A stretch of 64,000 nucleotides of DNA from an uncultured Alphaproteobacteria bacterium (GTDB taxonomy: Bacteria; Pseudomonadota; Alphaproteobacteria; Rs-D84): NCBI GenBank assembly GCA_905234185.1, contig CAJOGC010000004.1, forward strand, positions 1 through 64,000, given 5' to 3'. Position 1 is the stretch's first letter; every line of letters starts with the position of its first letter. This document shows, in pieces, positions 35,355-44,000 of the stretch. A model generated the notes under the pieces. It ran no database searches. It had not been told where the DNA came from and saw only the letters and a list, made by a program, of their open reading frames with translations. The translations under genes and the position numbers were made by a program.

Positions 35355-36455
35355 TTAGAATATATATCTCAATTGGACACCACCAGACCAACCGGTGCGG
35401 CCACCGTCATGTCGATATATTGATGCGGACATATTGAAACGTTCGATATCTTTTTCGATTGATAATCCGTATTCGAAATAATCTTTCATTTCAAGTTCGG
35501 TTATTGTGTTCCCGGCAATCGTGATATTCCCGCCCGATGTAAAGTTAGCAACATAACGCACGGTCGCAATGGTATAAATATCATTGTCCATAGAAGCGAT
35601 TGCGCGTAATGATGGTGCAACCTCAAACATATGGGCGTTGTTGTCTATGTCCAGATCCGTCCCCGTTGTTGTTTCGTAACCACTGGAATGTATCCATGTG
35701 TATCCGCCATACACGCCGGGTTGCAATGTAAGTGTTTCATTAAGCATGATATTGTATGATACATTCATGGCTATTCCGGCCCAAAGATTTGTTGTGTCGT
35801 CTTTGTCACCAAGTGCAGATTTTACATCACTGAATAAAACACCCAGGTCGGCAGCACCAGTTATATTAAACCCGTTTACATGATAACCGCGATACAAACC
35901 AACAAAACCACCATTTTCGGTTAATTTAACATCATCATTCTTTTCGCGGGCAAGTGCAAGACCCCCAAACCCGCCAGATTGTGAAAAACCACCCGAGATT
36001 TCTTTGGGATCGCCTGCAAACCCAAGTGTTATTAAATCGTAATCAGAATCTATTTTGTCAAACCCGTCGAATTTAGCCTTGTCCTGGGCATGGTGCCAAT
36101 CCAGCCAATCGTATCCCAGTACGTTTGTTTCGCCCCCACTGCGGCCGGACGAAAGGGCGGTGCTGTTGTCGCCATATATATCACCATCACAATATGTTAT
36201 ACCGTATACCGGCTGACACAAGGGGACATTTGTTTCGGGTTCTGGGGTCATTCGTAAATAATTCCCCATCGTCACCGCCGCGGTCCCATCAAAATTATCA
36301 AAGGCGTTTAGCATAATGTTATGCTGCATAGTCGCTATATTATTTGTAATAACCCCGCTTGCATGCATCCGTGAAATAGGGGTCGCGCCCGCTACGAATG
36401 GCATTAATACAATGCCTGTGACGGTGGCCATTGCGAAAGTGTAGGTGTGTGTCAT
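35355..36455 (-). CDS. outer-membrane beta-barrel protein, autotransporter-like
   Basis: A 366-residue exported protein. The signal region is TFAMATVTGIVLMPFVAGA. The C-terminal two thirds alternate Gly and aromatic residues in beta strands and end in GVQLRYIF, with a terminal Phe as required for BAM-dependent barrels. The barrel portion resembles autotransporter-type domains, but a long passenger is missing. The strand pattern is the only evidence, and no ligand or transport role is visible. Confidence 0.75.
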   Translation of the reverse strand: MTHTYTFAMATVTGIVLMPFVAGATPISRMHASGVITNNIATMQHNIMLNAFDNFDGTAAVTMGNYLRMTPEPETNVPLCQPVYGITYCDGDIYGDNSTALSSGRSGGETNVLGYDWLDWHHAQDKAKFDGFDKIDSDYDLITLGFAGDPKEISGGFSQSGGFGGLALAREKNDDVKLTENGGFVGLYRGYHVNGFNITGAADLGVLFSDVKSALGDKDDTTNLWAGIAMNVSYNIMLNETLTLQPGVYGGYTWIHSSGYETTTGTDLDIDNNAHMFEVAPSLRAIASMDNDIYTIATVRYVANFTSGGNITIAGNTITELEMKDYFEYGLSIEKDIERFNMSASIYRHDGGRTGWSGGVQLRYIF

Positions 36456-36580
36456 AGACTGGCTCTCTCTTTTTTGTTGCCTCTGTGCTTAAGTATAACC
36501 AAAATAGGGGTAAAAGTAAAAGCTTTTTTTATAATTTTTTATTGTTCTGTTTTCAATTTTTTTCTAATATCACATCCAGT

Positions 36581-37150
36581 ATGGAAAAAGAACCAGTATC
36601 TTTATCTGATCGGCCTATTGTCATGGTCGGCCTTATGGGCGCGGGCAAAACCAGTATCGGGCGGGCCTTGGCGCGCCGCCTTAAAATACCTTTTGTTGAT
36701 TCTGACAAAGAAATCGAGGCCGCCGCCGGGTGCAGCGTGGTCGATATCTTTGCCATGTATGGCGAAGAAGAATTCCGCCGTGTGGAACACCGTGTAATGC
36801 AACGGCTTTTGGATACACCGCCGACATGCAAAGTGATTTCCACGGGTGAGGGCGCGTTTATAACACCCGCGGTGCGTGAAATGGTGCTTAAACGGGCGAT
36901 AACTGTATGGCTTCGTGCGGATTTGGATTTGCTGGTCAAACGAACAAATTTTCGTGACACACGACCACAACTTTTGCACACAGATAGTAAAAAAATCCTG
37001 GCCCAATTAATAAAAGAGCGCTATGATATCTATGCGTTGGCGGATATTACCGTCGAAACCAAAGACGAGAGTCTGCGAAAAACCCTTAATAAAGTGGTGG
37101 ACGCAATAAGAACATACACAAACGAAAGGAAGAAAAATGGCAAAAAGTAA
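36581..37150 (+). CDS. aroK: shikimate kinase
   Basis: A 189-residue P-loop kinase that phosphorylates shikimate in aromatic amino acid synthesis. Walker A is GLMGAGKTS; the shikimate-binding DSD and FRRVEHRVM and the LID region KRTNFRDTRPQL are present. The glycine motif, usually GGGA, reads STGEGAF, with Glu in place of the second Gly. The frame extends 32 codons upstream, but the family N terminus starts near 36581. It overlaps mscL by 14 bp. Confidence 0.9.
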   Translation: MEKEPVSLSDRPIVMVGLMGAGKTSIGRALARRLKIPFVDSDKEIEAAAGCSVVDIFAMYGEEEFRRVEHRVMQRLLDTPPTCKVISTGEGAFITPAVREMVLKRAITVWLRADLDLLVKRTNFRDTRPQLLHTDSKKILAQLIKERYDIYALADITVETKDESLRKTLNKVVDAIRTYTNERKKNGKK

Positions 37151-37655
37151 TTTTATCAAAGATTTTACGGCGTTTATAAGTCGCGGGAATGCAATCGACA
37201 TGGCTGTCGGTATCATCGTTGGGTCCGTGATGACCAGTGTTGTTAATTCGTTGGTCAAAGATGTGATTATGCCGCCGATTGGGGTTTTGGTTGGTGGAAT
37301 TGATTTTTCTGACTGGAAAATTGCGCTTGGGTTTGGCACGGACGCAACAATCAATATTGGGGTATTTCTGAATACCGTCATCAGTTTCTTGATAACGATG
37401 TTTGCAATTTTCTTGATCGTGCGTTTGGTGGCCAAGGCGAAAGCAAAAAAGCCTGCAACGACACATGCGTGCCCATATTGCCAATCAACAATAAGCAACG
37501 CAGCGACAAAATGCCCGTATTGCTGCAGCAGTGTTGAACCTGTGGAAACGGCGGCCGCCGAAGAAAGCGATTTGGCGCGGGGGTTGCACAGCGTGACCAA
37601 GTTGGCGGCCGGGGGATTAAAGAAAGTCAAAAAAATCGCAAAAACAAAGAAATAA
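37137..37655 (+). CDS. mscL: large-conductance mechanosensitive channel with zinc ribbon
   Basis: A 172-residue MscL, longer than the usual 136. The channel part has two membrane helices (IDMAVGIIVGSVMTSVVNSLVKD and VISFLITMFAIFLIVRLVAK). The C-terminal addition is a zinc ribbon, CPYCQSTISNAATKCPYC, and a basic Lys-rich tail. MscL opens under membrane tension in hypo-osmotic shock. The zinc ribbon is an unusual cytoplasmic extension. GAAAGGAAG precedes the ATG, inside aroK. Confidence 0.93.
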   Translation: MAKSNFIKDFTAFISRGNAIDMAVGIIVGSVMTSVVNSLVKDVIMPPIGVLVGGIDFSDWKIALGFGTDATINIGVFLNTVISFLITMFAIFLIVRLVAKAKAKKPATTHACPYCQSTISNAATKCPYCCSSVEPVETAAAEESDLARGLHSVTKLAAGGLKKVKKIAKTKK

Positions 37656-37686
37656 GTTCAATTTGTGATAAAATAATTAAATATAA

Positions 37687-37710
37687 AAACGCCCCGTTTC
37701 GGGGTGTTTT
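37687..37710 (+). terminator. terminator after mscL
   Basis: The stem AAAACGCCCCG/CGGGGTGTTTT has a short loop and ends in TTTT. Confidence 0.8.
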
Positions 37711-38750
37711 CTGTTTTAATAACGAAGTGTGGTTGGTGGGGTGTGTTTTTGTGGCTTTTGACGAATTGTCCCGGTTTTTGGGCTTTTTTGCATTCGTATA
37801 GTGGTTTTTTTATAATGGTTTTTGGTGTAAAAAACCGAAAAAATGGCGGATTCCTGCGGGTCGGGGGGATCGTGCGTCGTTGGCGTGTTGTTGGTTGTAA
37901 GGCCGGGAAATGGCGGAAATCCGGGCTGCGCAGCGGTGAGCAGGTGACAAAAATAATAAAGTTGAAATAATTTATAAAAAAATTATAAAAACAGCATGAT
38001 TTTACTAAAAAATCGGTCGAAAATCATATGGCCGGTCGCTGGTAAGGGAATAAAAAATAATTTTTATTGTGTTTTGCATGAAAACCCCAGAAATCTGCCA
38101 GGGAAGCGACACATAAAAGGCGCATAATGTATATTATGTATAGTTTGCTATCGCAAACAATACATAATATCCGAAAAACATATAATTGTGCGAATATTAT
38201 TCTCAAATCAAAAAGTTATCAGATTTGTTGTTGGATTTTTTGTTATGGATTTTTTTTGCTATCGCAAACAATACATAATATCTGAAAAACATATAATTGT
38301 GCGAATTTGTTGTTGAATTTTTCGTTATGGATTTTTTTTGCTATCGCAAACAATACATAATATCCGAAAAACATATAATTGTGCGAATATTATTCTCAAA
38401 TCAAACTCAAATCAAAAAGTTATCAGATTTAATGTTATCAGATTTGTTGTTGAATTTTTCGTTATGGATTTTTGTGGCTGATCTTTGAAAAATATTTTTG
38501 CATTGCTTTTGTGATGCGTGGAATTTTTTGCGTTTGGTTTTTTCGTTTGGTGCACATCGTCGTCCGTTAGCCATGTTTATTGTCCGGTTTGGTGTGGCTG
38601 TATTTTTATATACACTTTTTTGCGATATGCGCCCTGTCCCGGCCCTAATTTGCTAAAATATACTAAAAATGGCGGATTTCTGCGGTTTTTTCGCGTTCGT
38701 CGGATAAAAAACGCATTTTTTTGGCTTTTTTGTGGTTTTAGTTGGGGATT
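37711..38750. other. 1-kb gene-free repeat-rich region
   Basis: No frame with a ribosome site or recognisable product is seen in these 1,040 bases. The region is T-rich on the plus strand. AAAAATGGCGGATT occurs near 37837 and 38664, with similar flanks. Three copies of a 52-bp repeat occupy the middle. A long inverted repeat spans 38132-38169: the arms TATTATGTATAGTTTGC and GCAAACAATACATAATA pair with one A-A mismatch. It could hold an untranslated RNA or be a decayed mobile element. Confidence 0.6.
38144..38388. repeat. three direct copies of a 52-bp repeat
   Basis: Copies at 38144-38195, 38255-38306 and 38337-38388 start TTTGCTATCGCAAACAATAC and end AATTGTGCGAAT, with one C/T difference. 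Each contains a hairpin TTTGC/GCAAA and a TATAAT. The spacers share TTGTTGTT-GATTTTTCGTTATGGA-like sequence, so the true unit is longer. The spacing is irregular (111 and 82 bp), unlike CRISPR. Confidence 0.85.
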
Positions 38751-39323
38751 TTATTCCGTTGGGGCGCTAACCGTATCATCATAAATCGACCAAGTTGTTG
38801 TTCCATCACTGGCTTTTAGCATTTTTGTCGTATCTTTGTTCATCGGAACGTCCGCTGTCGTCATATTAAGATAGAATATTTCGCCCGTTTCGGTCATGAA
38901 GTTCAGCGATTTTGTCGTTTTTCGTTCCGAACGCATATAAAGGGCCACGTTGCCCAAATGCAACAATCGACCGCATTGACCGCTTTCCCACATGCCCGAT
39001 GGTGCCACCAGACCAGATGTACACGATGTTATACCCCCATCCACTTCTGTGCTGTATGTGTATTCACCGCCTGGGCAGTATGAATTTTCCAAACAGGTTT
39101 CACATTGTTCGGTTCCACGTGGTAAATATGTTCCGGGGGCACAGTTATAAATAGTATCCTCGTAAACAGGGACCATAACAAAAGAACCAGAATACACCCC
39201 GGTGTTTGATGCGGTGCATGCATTTGATACCTGGGAGTTTGGCAGTAAAGTCATATCGTCGGCAAAGGCGTTTGCCGAAAACAACAACCCCAGGGACAAA
39301 ATGCAGATTGCTTTGTTGGACAT
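38751..39323 (-). CDS. secreted Cys-rich protein, GTYLP family
   Basis: A 190-residue exported protein (signal ICILSLGLLFSANAFA). The Cys-rich module reads NTGVYSGSF, then NCAPGTYLPRGTEQCETC and NSYCPGG. The C-terminal half is a beta-rich domain (HLGNVALYMRSERKTTKSLN, then TWSIYDD). The module closely matches the next protein (39368-40558), so they are tandem paralogues. The function is unknown; the GTYLP-Cys pattern resembles EGF-like or tumour-necrosis-receptor-type Cys repeats. Confidence 0.75.
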   Translation of the reverse strand: MSNKAICILSLGLLFSANAFADDMTLLPNSQVSNACTASNTGVYSGSFVMVPVYEDTIYNCAPGTYLPRGTEQCETCLENSYCPGGEYTYSTEVDGGITSCTSGLVAPSGMWESGQCGRLLHLGNVALYMRSERKTTKSLNFMTETGEIFYLNMTTADVPMNKDTTKMLKASDGTTTWSIYDDTVSAPTE

Positions 39324-39367
39324 TTATAACTCTACCGTTGTTTTGCCTTTATTATATAGTTTCTCGG

Positions 39368-40558
39368 TTAATTCCCGCTCTTTTGGAACTTCCAACCACG
39401 GAATGTTTTACCCGGTTTAACCGCCGCGGCACGTGGCGTCCGTATATCCCCACCAAATGTACATTGTCCCGCATTGTTCGCCGCAATATCATCGGCCGAC
39501 GCATCGGTCCAGTTAATCGTTATCACATTCGGTTCACATATTGCTGGACCACTAGTGGTCACCGAACCGAGAACAGCATTGCGAAAGATGAGAGAAATCG
39601 TGCTCGCGCTATTCATACCACCTGCGCATGACTCTGCACACCTGTTCGTGCAATAGGAAGCATCCGCGTAACGATCATAGAACACCCACGGGCCAGAAAG
39701 GCTCTGTGACCCACCGTTATATGGGGTATAACTCTCTACTTGGCACCAGCAAGATTTTCCAGTACCAAATTCTGGGGTCAAATTATCGATTTTGGTCACT
39801 TGGTCGCCTGTTGTGGCAGCAGAATTACTCAATGCGCCTTTACCACTTTGTGTGCTGCACAAGGCACGACCACGAAGCACACCCTTAGTGGTTCCGTAAT
39901 CTGTTGCCCAAGTGTTGTTTTCTGTTAAACCGTATGTGGATGCATTGCCATTTCCATCAGTCCCACCATTGTTCAAGTACGAGTATGCAGTGCCCCAATC
40001 TGTACCAATCGTTGGATTAAGGTCTGCTGATTGTGTGGTACTATGTGTATGATACCCATTTTCACATCCCGTCGCGCTACATGTATCAACACCGGCACCA
40101 TAGTAATCATTACCCGTCACCGCCGTTGAATGTGCAACATTTGTTGTCGTACATGCCTTATAACAATCAGTGTTCGCGGTTGCGCCGGCATCCGAACTTG
40201 TAAATCCACCGTCCAGGGTCGAACACGATGTTAACCCCTGGGCATTATTAGCGTCATAATAAACAGGATTGGCTAGTCCGGGACAGAAGTTCCCCGCCGT
40301 ACATGTTGCTGTGGCTTCCCCGGCCGCCGGCAGATATGTTCCCGCCGTGACTGTATAAGTATTATTCGTATAGTCCGCCGTCACATTGACCGAACCAGAA
40401 TATACACCCATATTGCCATATGTCGCCTGACCCGTGTATGTATAATCTTCTAACATATATTCATCGTTTGGAAATGTGGCCGATGTGTGACTGGGTTCCG
40501 CAAACGCGGGTGACGCAACAAACAATGTTGCAATACTTGTCAACACGACTTTCTTCAT
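39368..40558 (-). CDS. secreted Cys-rich protein with InlB-repeat-like C terminus
   Basis: A 396-residue exported protein (signal VVLTSIATLFVASPAFA). It has the GVYSGS...AGTYLPAAG...CTAGNFCPG module of its neighbour and a long Asn/Thr/Gly-rich Cys region. The C-terminal motif, INWTDAS...CTFGGDIRTPRAA followed by GKTFRGWKF, resembles InlB B-repeat (Listeria-Bacteroides) strands seen in surface proteins. GGGAGA lies before the ATG at 40558, so the longer frame to 40621 is rejected. Adhesion or surface display is inferred only. Confidence 0.75.
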   Translation of the reverse strand: MKKVVLTSIATLFVASPAFAEPSHTSATFPNDEYMLEDYTYTGQATYGNMGVYSGSVNVTADYTNNTYTVTAGTYLPAAGEATATCTAGNFCPGLANPVYYDANNAQGLTSCSTLDGGFTSSDAGATANTDCYKACTTTNVAHSTAVTGNDYYGAGVDTCSATGCENGYHTHSTTQSADLNPTIGTDWGTAYSYLNNGGTDGNGNASTYGLTENNTWATDYGTTKGVLRGRALCSTQSGKGALSNSAATTGDQVTKIDNLTPEFGTGKSCWCQVESYTPYNGGSQSLSGPWVFYDRYADASYCTNRCAESCAGGMNSASTISLIFRNAVLGSVTTSGPAICEPNVITINWTDASADDIAANNAGQCTFGGDIRTPRAAAVKPGKTFRGWKFQKSGN

Positions 40559-40740
40559 ATGGAATCTCCCTTTTTCTTTCCTGTCGCGAATATTATACAA
40601 GAAAACACCAAATGGGTGCAATGTTTTTTTTCATTTTTTGTAAAATCGCCCCGCTCTATTTTGATTGGTACATAAAAAACTTGAATTATCGGGGGGTTAA
40701 ATATAAAATGCGGTGATATATGGTAATATGGAGCATGGTC

Positions 40741-43140
40741 ATGGCCGATGATATGAAAAGAATTCGTGAACGTGAGGAAAAGTGGCAACGCCGCTGGCGT
40801 GATGCGCGCGCTTTTGTGCCAAAGAACGATGGTAAATTGCCGAAATACTATAATTTAATAGAATTTCCGTTCCCGTCGGGGTCGGGTTTGCATGTTGGTC
40901 ACATGTTGCCATACACCGGAATGGATGTTATGGCGCGGTTTAAACGCGCGCGTGGCTATGATGTCCTTTACCCCATTGGATATGATTCAATGGGGATTTC
41001 GTCTGAAAAATATGCAACCAAGGTTGGCAAACACCCGCGCGATTCTGTGGCGGAACTGATTAAAATTTTCGAGAAAGATATTTCTGTTATGGGGTTGTCT
41101 TTTAATCCGGAATCGACCGTTGCAACATCTGATGCGGAATTTATTAAGTGGACCCAGTGGATGTTTATTCAGTTCTTTAATGCGGGGTTGGCATATAAGT
41201 CCGAATTGCCGATGAATTGGTGCCCGAATTGTAAAACAAATCTGACCAACGAAGAGTTGGAAGATGGTTGTTGTGAACGTTGTCACGGCCCGGTCGAAAA
41301 GAAAATGAAATTACAATGGAACCTGGCAATAACAAAATACGCGGACAGATTGATAGATGATTTGGCGTTGGTGGACTATCCGGAACGTGTTAAAACGCAA
41401 CAGATAAATTGGATTGGTCGTTCGTATGGTGCCGAAGTTGATTTCAAGGTTGGTGACGATTCGTTGACCGTTTACACCACGCGGGTCGATACTATTTATG
41501 GTGCGACCTTTGCCGTTATGGCGCCGGAACATCCGTTGGTTGAAAAGTGGTTGGATGAATTGAAAATCAATAACGATGCGGATGTACGGGAATATATTGC
41601 CGTGGCACGCGCAAAGTCTGAATTCGAACGGACGGACGTATCCAAGGAAAAAACAGGTGTCAAACTGGATGGTGTTATGGCGACAAATCCGTTTAATGGT
41701 CGTGACATTCCGATCTTTATTTCGGACTATGTTTTGACCGATTATGGGACAGGTGCAATTATGGCGGTGCCGGCACATGATTCGCGTGACTGGGATTTCG
41801 CAAAGAAGTTCGGACTGGAAATTATTCCTGTGTTGTCGGGGGGCGAACCGGGTCAGGTATGGGAAGGTGACGGCCAACATATTAATTCCGAATTTATGAA
41901 CGGTATGAACAAGGCGGATGCAATTGCGGCGGCGATTAAGTATGGAACCGAACGCGGTTTTGTGCGCGCGACCAAGAAATATAAATTAAAGGACTGGGGC
42001 TTTTCGCGCCAGATGTATTGGGGCGAACCGATTCCGTTGGTCCATTGTGATAAGTGCGGTTGGGTGCCGGTGCCAGAATCCGAATTGCCGTTGTTACAGC
42101 CGCACATGACCGATTATAAACCGACCGAGGACGGCGAAAGCCCCTTGGCGCGTGCAACCGATTGGGTAAATACAACATGCCCCAGATGTGGTGCGCCGGC
42201 GCAACGCGAAACGGATACTATGCCACAATGGGCGGGTTCGTCGTGGTATTTTATGCGATACCTGGACCCGCATAATGACACTGAATTTTGCTCGCGGGCT
42301 CAGTTAGATAAATGGATGCCGGTCGACCATTATAATGGCGGCATGGAACATACGACGCGTCACCTGCTCTATTCGCGATTCTGGTATAAAGCATTGTATG
42401 ATTTGGGGTTCGTTCCGGGGGTTGAACCGTATAAAAAAAGAACCAGCAGCGGCTTGCTGATGGGGGCGGACGGTGTGAAAATGTCTAAATCACGCGGTAA
42501 TGTTGTCCCGTCGACCGACGCGGTGAATCGTGCCGGTGCCGATGCGTGCCGTATGACGATTTTATCACTTGGCCCATGGGAACAGAACGTTAATTGGTCC
42601 GAGGGAACCCTGGCCGGCGTGCAACGTTTCCTTAAACGCGTGGAAAATATGTCCGATAATTTGACAGATGATGCTATGACTGCTGAACAAGAACGGCTGA
42701 TGAATCAATTAATTGCCGATGTGACCGAACGAATCGACGGAATGAAGTTTAACACTGCTATTTCCGCGATGATGGAATATATTAATGCGTTTCCGGGCGG
42801 TAAAATGCCCCGCCCCGCCTATGTGGCGCTGATTCGTGTACTGAACCCATTTGCACCGCATTTAACCGAAGAAATGTGGGAAAAATTGGGCAATAAAACG
42901 ATGTTGACGTTGTCCGATTGGCCGACATATGACGAATCGAAATTGGCGAAAAACGATATGACAATCGTTGTGTCGATAAATGGCAAGCGCGCAAATGACT
43001 TTGTCGTGCCGGTGGGTGCGACCGAATCTGAAATAACCGATGCCGCAAAATCGGCGGCGGGCGCAAAACTGAACGGCGCAACAATAATAAAAACAATCGT
43101 TGTCCCGAACAAGTTAGTTAATTTTGTGATAAAGAAATAA
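40741..43140 (+). CDS. leuS: leucyl-tRNA synthetase
   Basis: A 799-residue class I synthetase that charges tRNA-Leu. The HIGH motif is GLHVGHMLPYTG, the KMSKS motif is GVKMSKSRGN. The CP1 editing domain has TTRVDTIYGATF and IMAVPAHDSRDWDFA. The zinc-type Cys clusters CPNCKTN and CERCHG are present. It is about 60 residues shorter than E. coli LeuRS. GGAG precedes the ATG at 40741 (MADDMKRI), which is preferred over 40720. Confidence 0.97.
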   Translation: MADDMKRIREREEKWQRRWRDARAFVPKNDGKLPKYYNLIEFPFPSGSGLHVGHMLPYTGMDVMARFKRARGYDVLYPIGYDSMGISSEKYATKVGKHPRDSVAELIKIFEKDISVMGLSFNPESTVATSDAEFIKWTQWMFIQFFNAGLAYKSELPMNWCPNCKTNLTNEELEDGCCERCHGPVEKKMKLQWNLAITKYADRLIDDLALVDYPERVKTQQINWIGRSYGAEVDFKVGDDSLTVYTTRVDTIYGATFAVMAPEHPLVEKWLDELKINNDADVREYIAVARAKSEFERTDVSKEKTGVKLDGVMATNPFNGRDIPIFISDYVLTDYGTGAIMAVPAHDSRDWDFAKKFGLEIIPVLSGGEPGQVWEGDGQHINSEFMNGMNKADAIAAAIKYGTERGFVRATKKYKLKDWGFSRQMYWGEPIPLVHCDKCGWVPVPESELPLLQPHMTDYKPTEDGESPLARATDWVNTTCPRCGAPAQRETDTMPQWAGSSWYFMRYLDPHNDTEFCSRAQLDKWMPVDHYNGGMEHTTRHLLYSRFWYKALYDLGFVPGVEPYKKRTSSGLLMGADGVKMSKSRGNVVPSTDAVNRAGADACRMTILSLGPWEQNVNWSEGTLAGVQRFLKRVENMSDNLTDDAMTAEQERLMNQLIADVTERIDGMKFNTAISAMMEYINAFPGGKMPRPAYVALIRVLNPFAPHLTEEMWEKLGNKTMLTLSDWPTYDESKLAKNDMTIVVSINGKRANDFVVPVGATESEITDAAKSAAGAKLNGATIIKTIVVPNKLVNFVIKK

Positions 43141-43164
43141 AAAACGGGGTGGTGCCCCGTTTTT
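43141..43164. terminator. terminator after leuS
   Basis: The stem AAAACGGGG/CCCCGTTTT is followed by TG. Confidence 0.8.
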
Positions 43165-43183
43165 GCTAACCGTTAATCACTAA

Positions 43184-43630
43184 CTAAGAAATCTTTTCGA
43201 TTCGACGGATGCGGCGTTCGCAATCGTCAAATGGGCTTTCCAAGAAAGTTTGAACACATACAAAAGCCATTTCAATATCAATATCGTCCGCGGCCAATGC
43301 AATTACATTTATATCGTCATGAAAACGGTCGTCACGTGCCTGGTCTGGGCGGTCGCAACGCGACGCACGAATGTGGCGGAAACGATTCGCCGCAATCATT
43401 ATGCCCGCACCCGTGCCACAGATAAGAATCCCACGTGATTTCGGATCGTCCGCCATTGCTTCGGCTAATTTTGCGGCGACATCTGGATAGTCAACCGGTG
43501 TATTCAAATCGTCGGTGCCCAGGTTTACAACCATATACCCCGCCGCATTCAGCATTTCAATCAGATACAATTTCAGCCCCACCCCACGATGATCGGCGGC
43601 AATGTAAACTTTGGATACAGTCTTATTCAT
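43184..43630 (-). CDS. rpiB: ribose-5-phosphate isomerase B
   Basis: A 148-residue LacA/RpiB-family isomerase that interconverts ribose 5-phosphate and ribulose 5-phosphate. Motifs: YIAADHRGVGLKLYL, VDYPDVAAKLAEAM, GILICGTGAGIMIAANR with the catalytic Cys, and DDINVIALAADDI. The family CGTGIG reads CGTGAG. Its start overlaps the end of the bactofilin gene by 8 bp. It pairs functionally with the transketolase elsewhere in the window. Confidence 0.93.
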   Translation of the reverse strand: MNKTVSKVYIAADHRGVGLKLYLIEMLNAAGYMVVNLGTDDLNTPVDYPDVAAKLAEAMADDPKSRGILICGTGAGIMIAANRFRHIRASRCDRPDQARDDRFHDDINVIALAADDIDIEMAFVCVQTFLESPFDDCERRIRRIEKIS

Positions 43631-43985
43631 GTTTTTTATCCTTCGCGTCTTTGCGTTTTGTTAATTTGCATTCCAGTGCGGTGTTTGCGGTTATGTTTAA
43701 TGTGCGGTAAGACAATTCGCCGCGCATTTGGGCCGCACTGAACATATTTGCATTATTCACGGTCGCCGGGCCGTCCAATGTGCCGTGCAAGAACAAATTA
43801 TCAGCAACGATTGCACCCTCGACCACGCCCCCGCGGCCAATTACGACGGTTGTTGCGGTAATGTCGCCAACGATGTGCCCGTGAATCTGAACCGTGTGGT
43901 CAGTTTTTATATCGCCGTTAACATGGCACCCCGCCCCGATGACGGTTGGTGATTGTTTCTCACTTGAATTAGTAAATGCCAACAT
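43623..43985 (-). CDS. bacA: bactofilin
   Basis: A 120-residue bactofilin (DUF583), a cytoskeletal polymer in bacteria. The right-handed beta-helix repeats are visible (VIGAGCHVNGDIKTDHTVQIHGHIVGDI, then GVVEGAIVADNLFLHGTL), flanked by short unstructured ends. In several bacteria bactofilins recruit cell-wall enzymes. Here an M23 endopeptidase gene lies immediately upstream in the same direction, the classical pairing. GGAAAGGATAGGGG precedes the ATG. Confidence 0.92.
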   Translation of the reverse strand: MLAFTNSSEKQSPTVIGAGCHVNGDIKTDHTVQIHGHIVGDITATTVVIGRGGVVEGAIVADNLFLHGTLDGPATVNNANMFSAAQMRGELSYRTLNITANTALECKLTKRKDAKDKKHE

Positions 43986-44000
43986 TCCCCTATCCTTTCC

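Noticed and set aside
38144-38388. Possible CRISPR array
   Set aside because: Only three copies of a 52-bp unit with unequal, related spacers and no cas genes nearby.
37711-38750. Possible replication origin
   Set aside because: No cluster of DnaA boxes (TTATCCACA-type) and no dnaA, parA or gidA gene nearby.
40420-40716. 98-codon plus-strand frame before leuS
   Set aside because: Shadow of the secreted-protein gene and its leader, with no family pattern.
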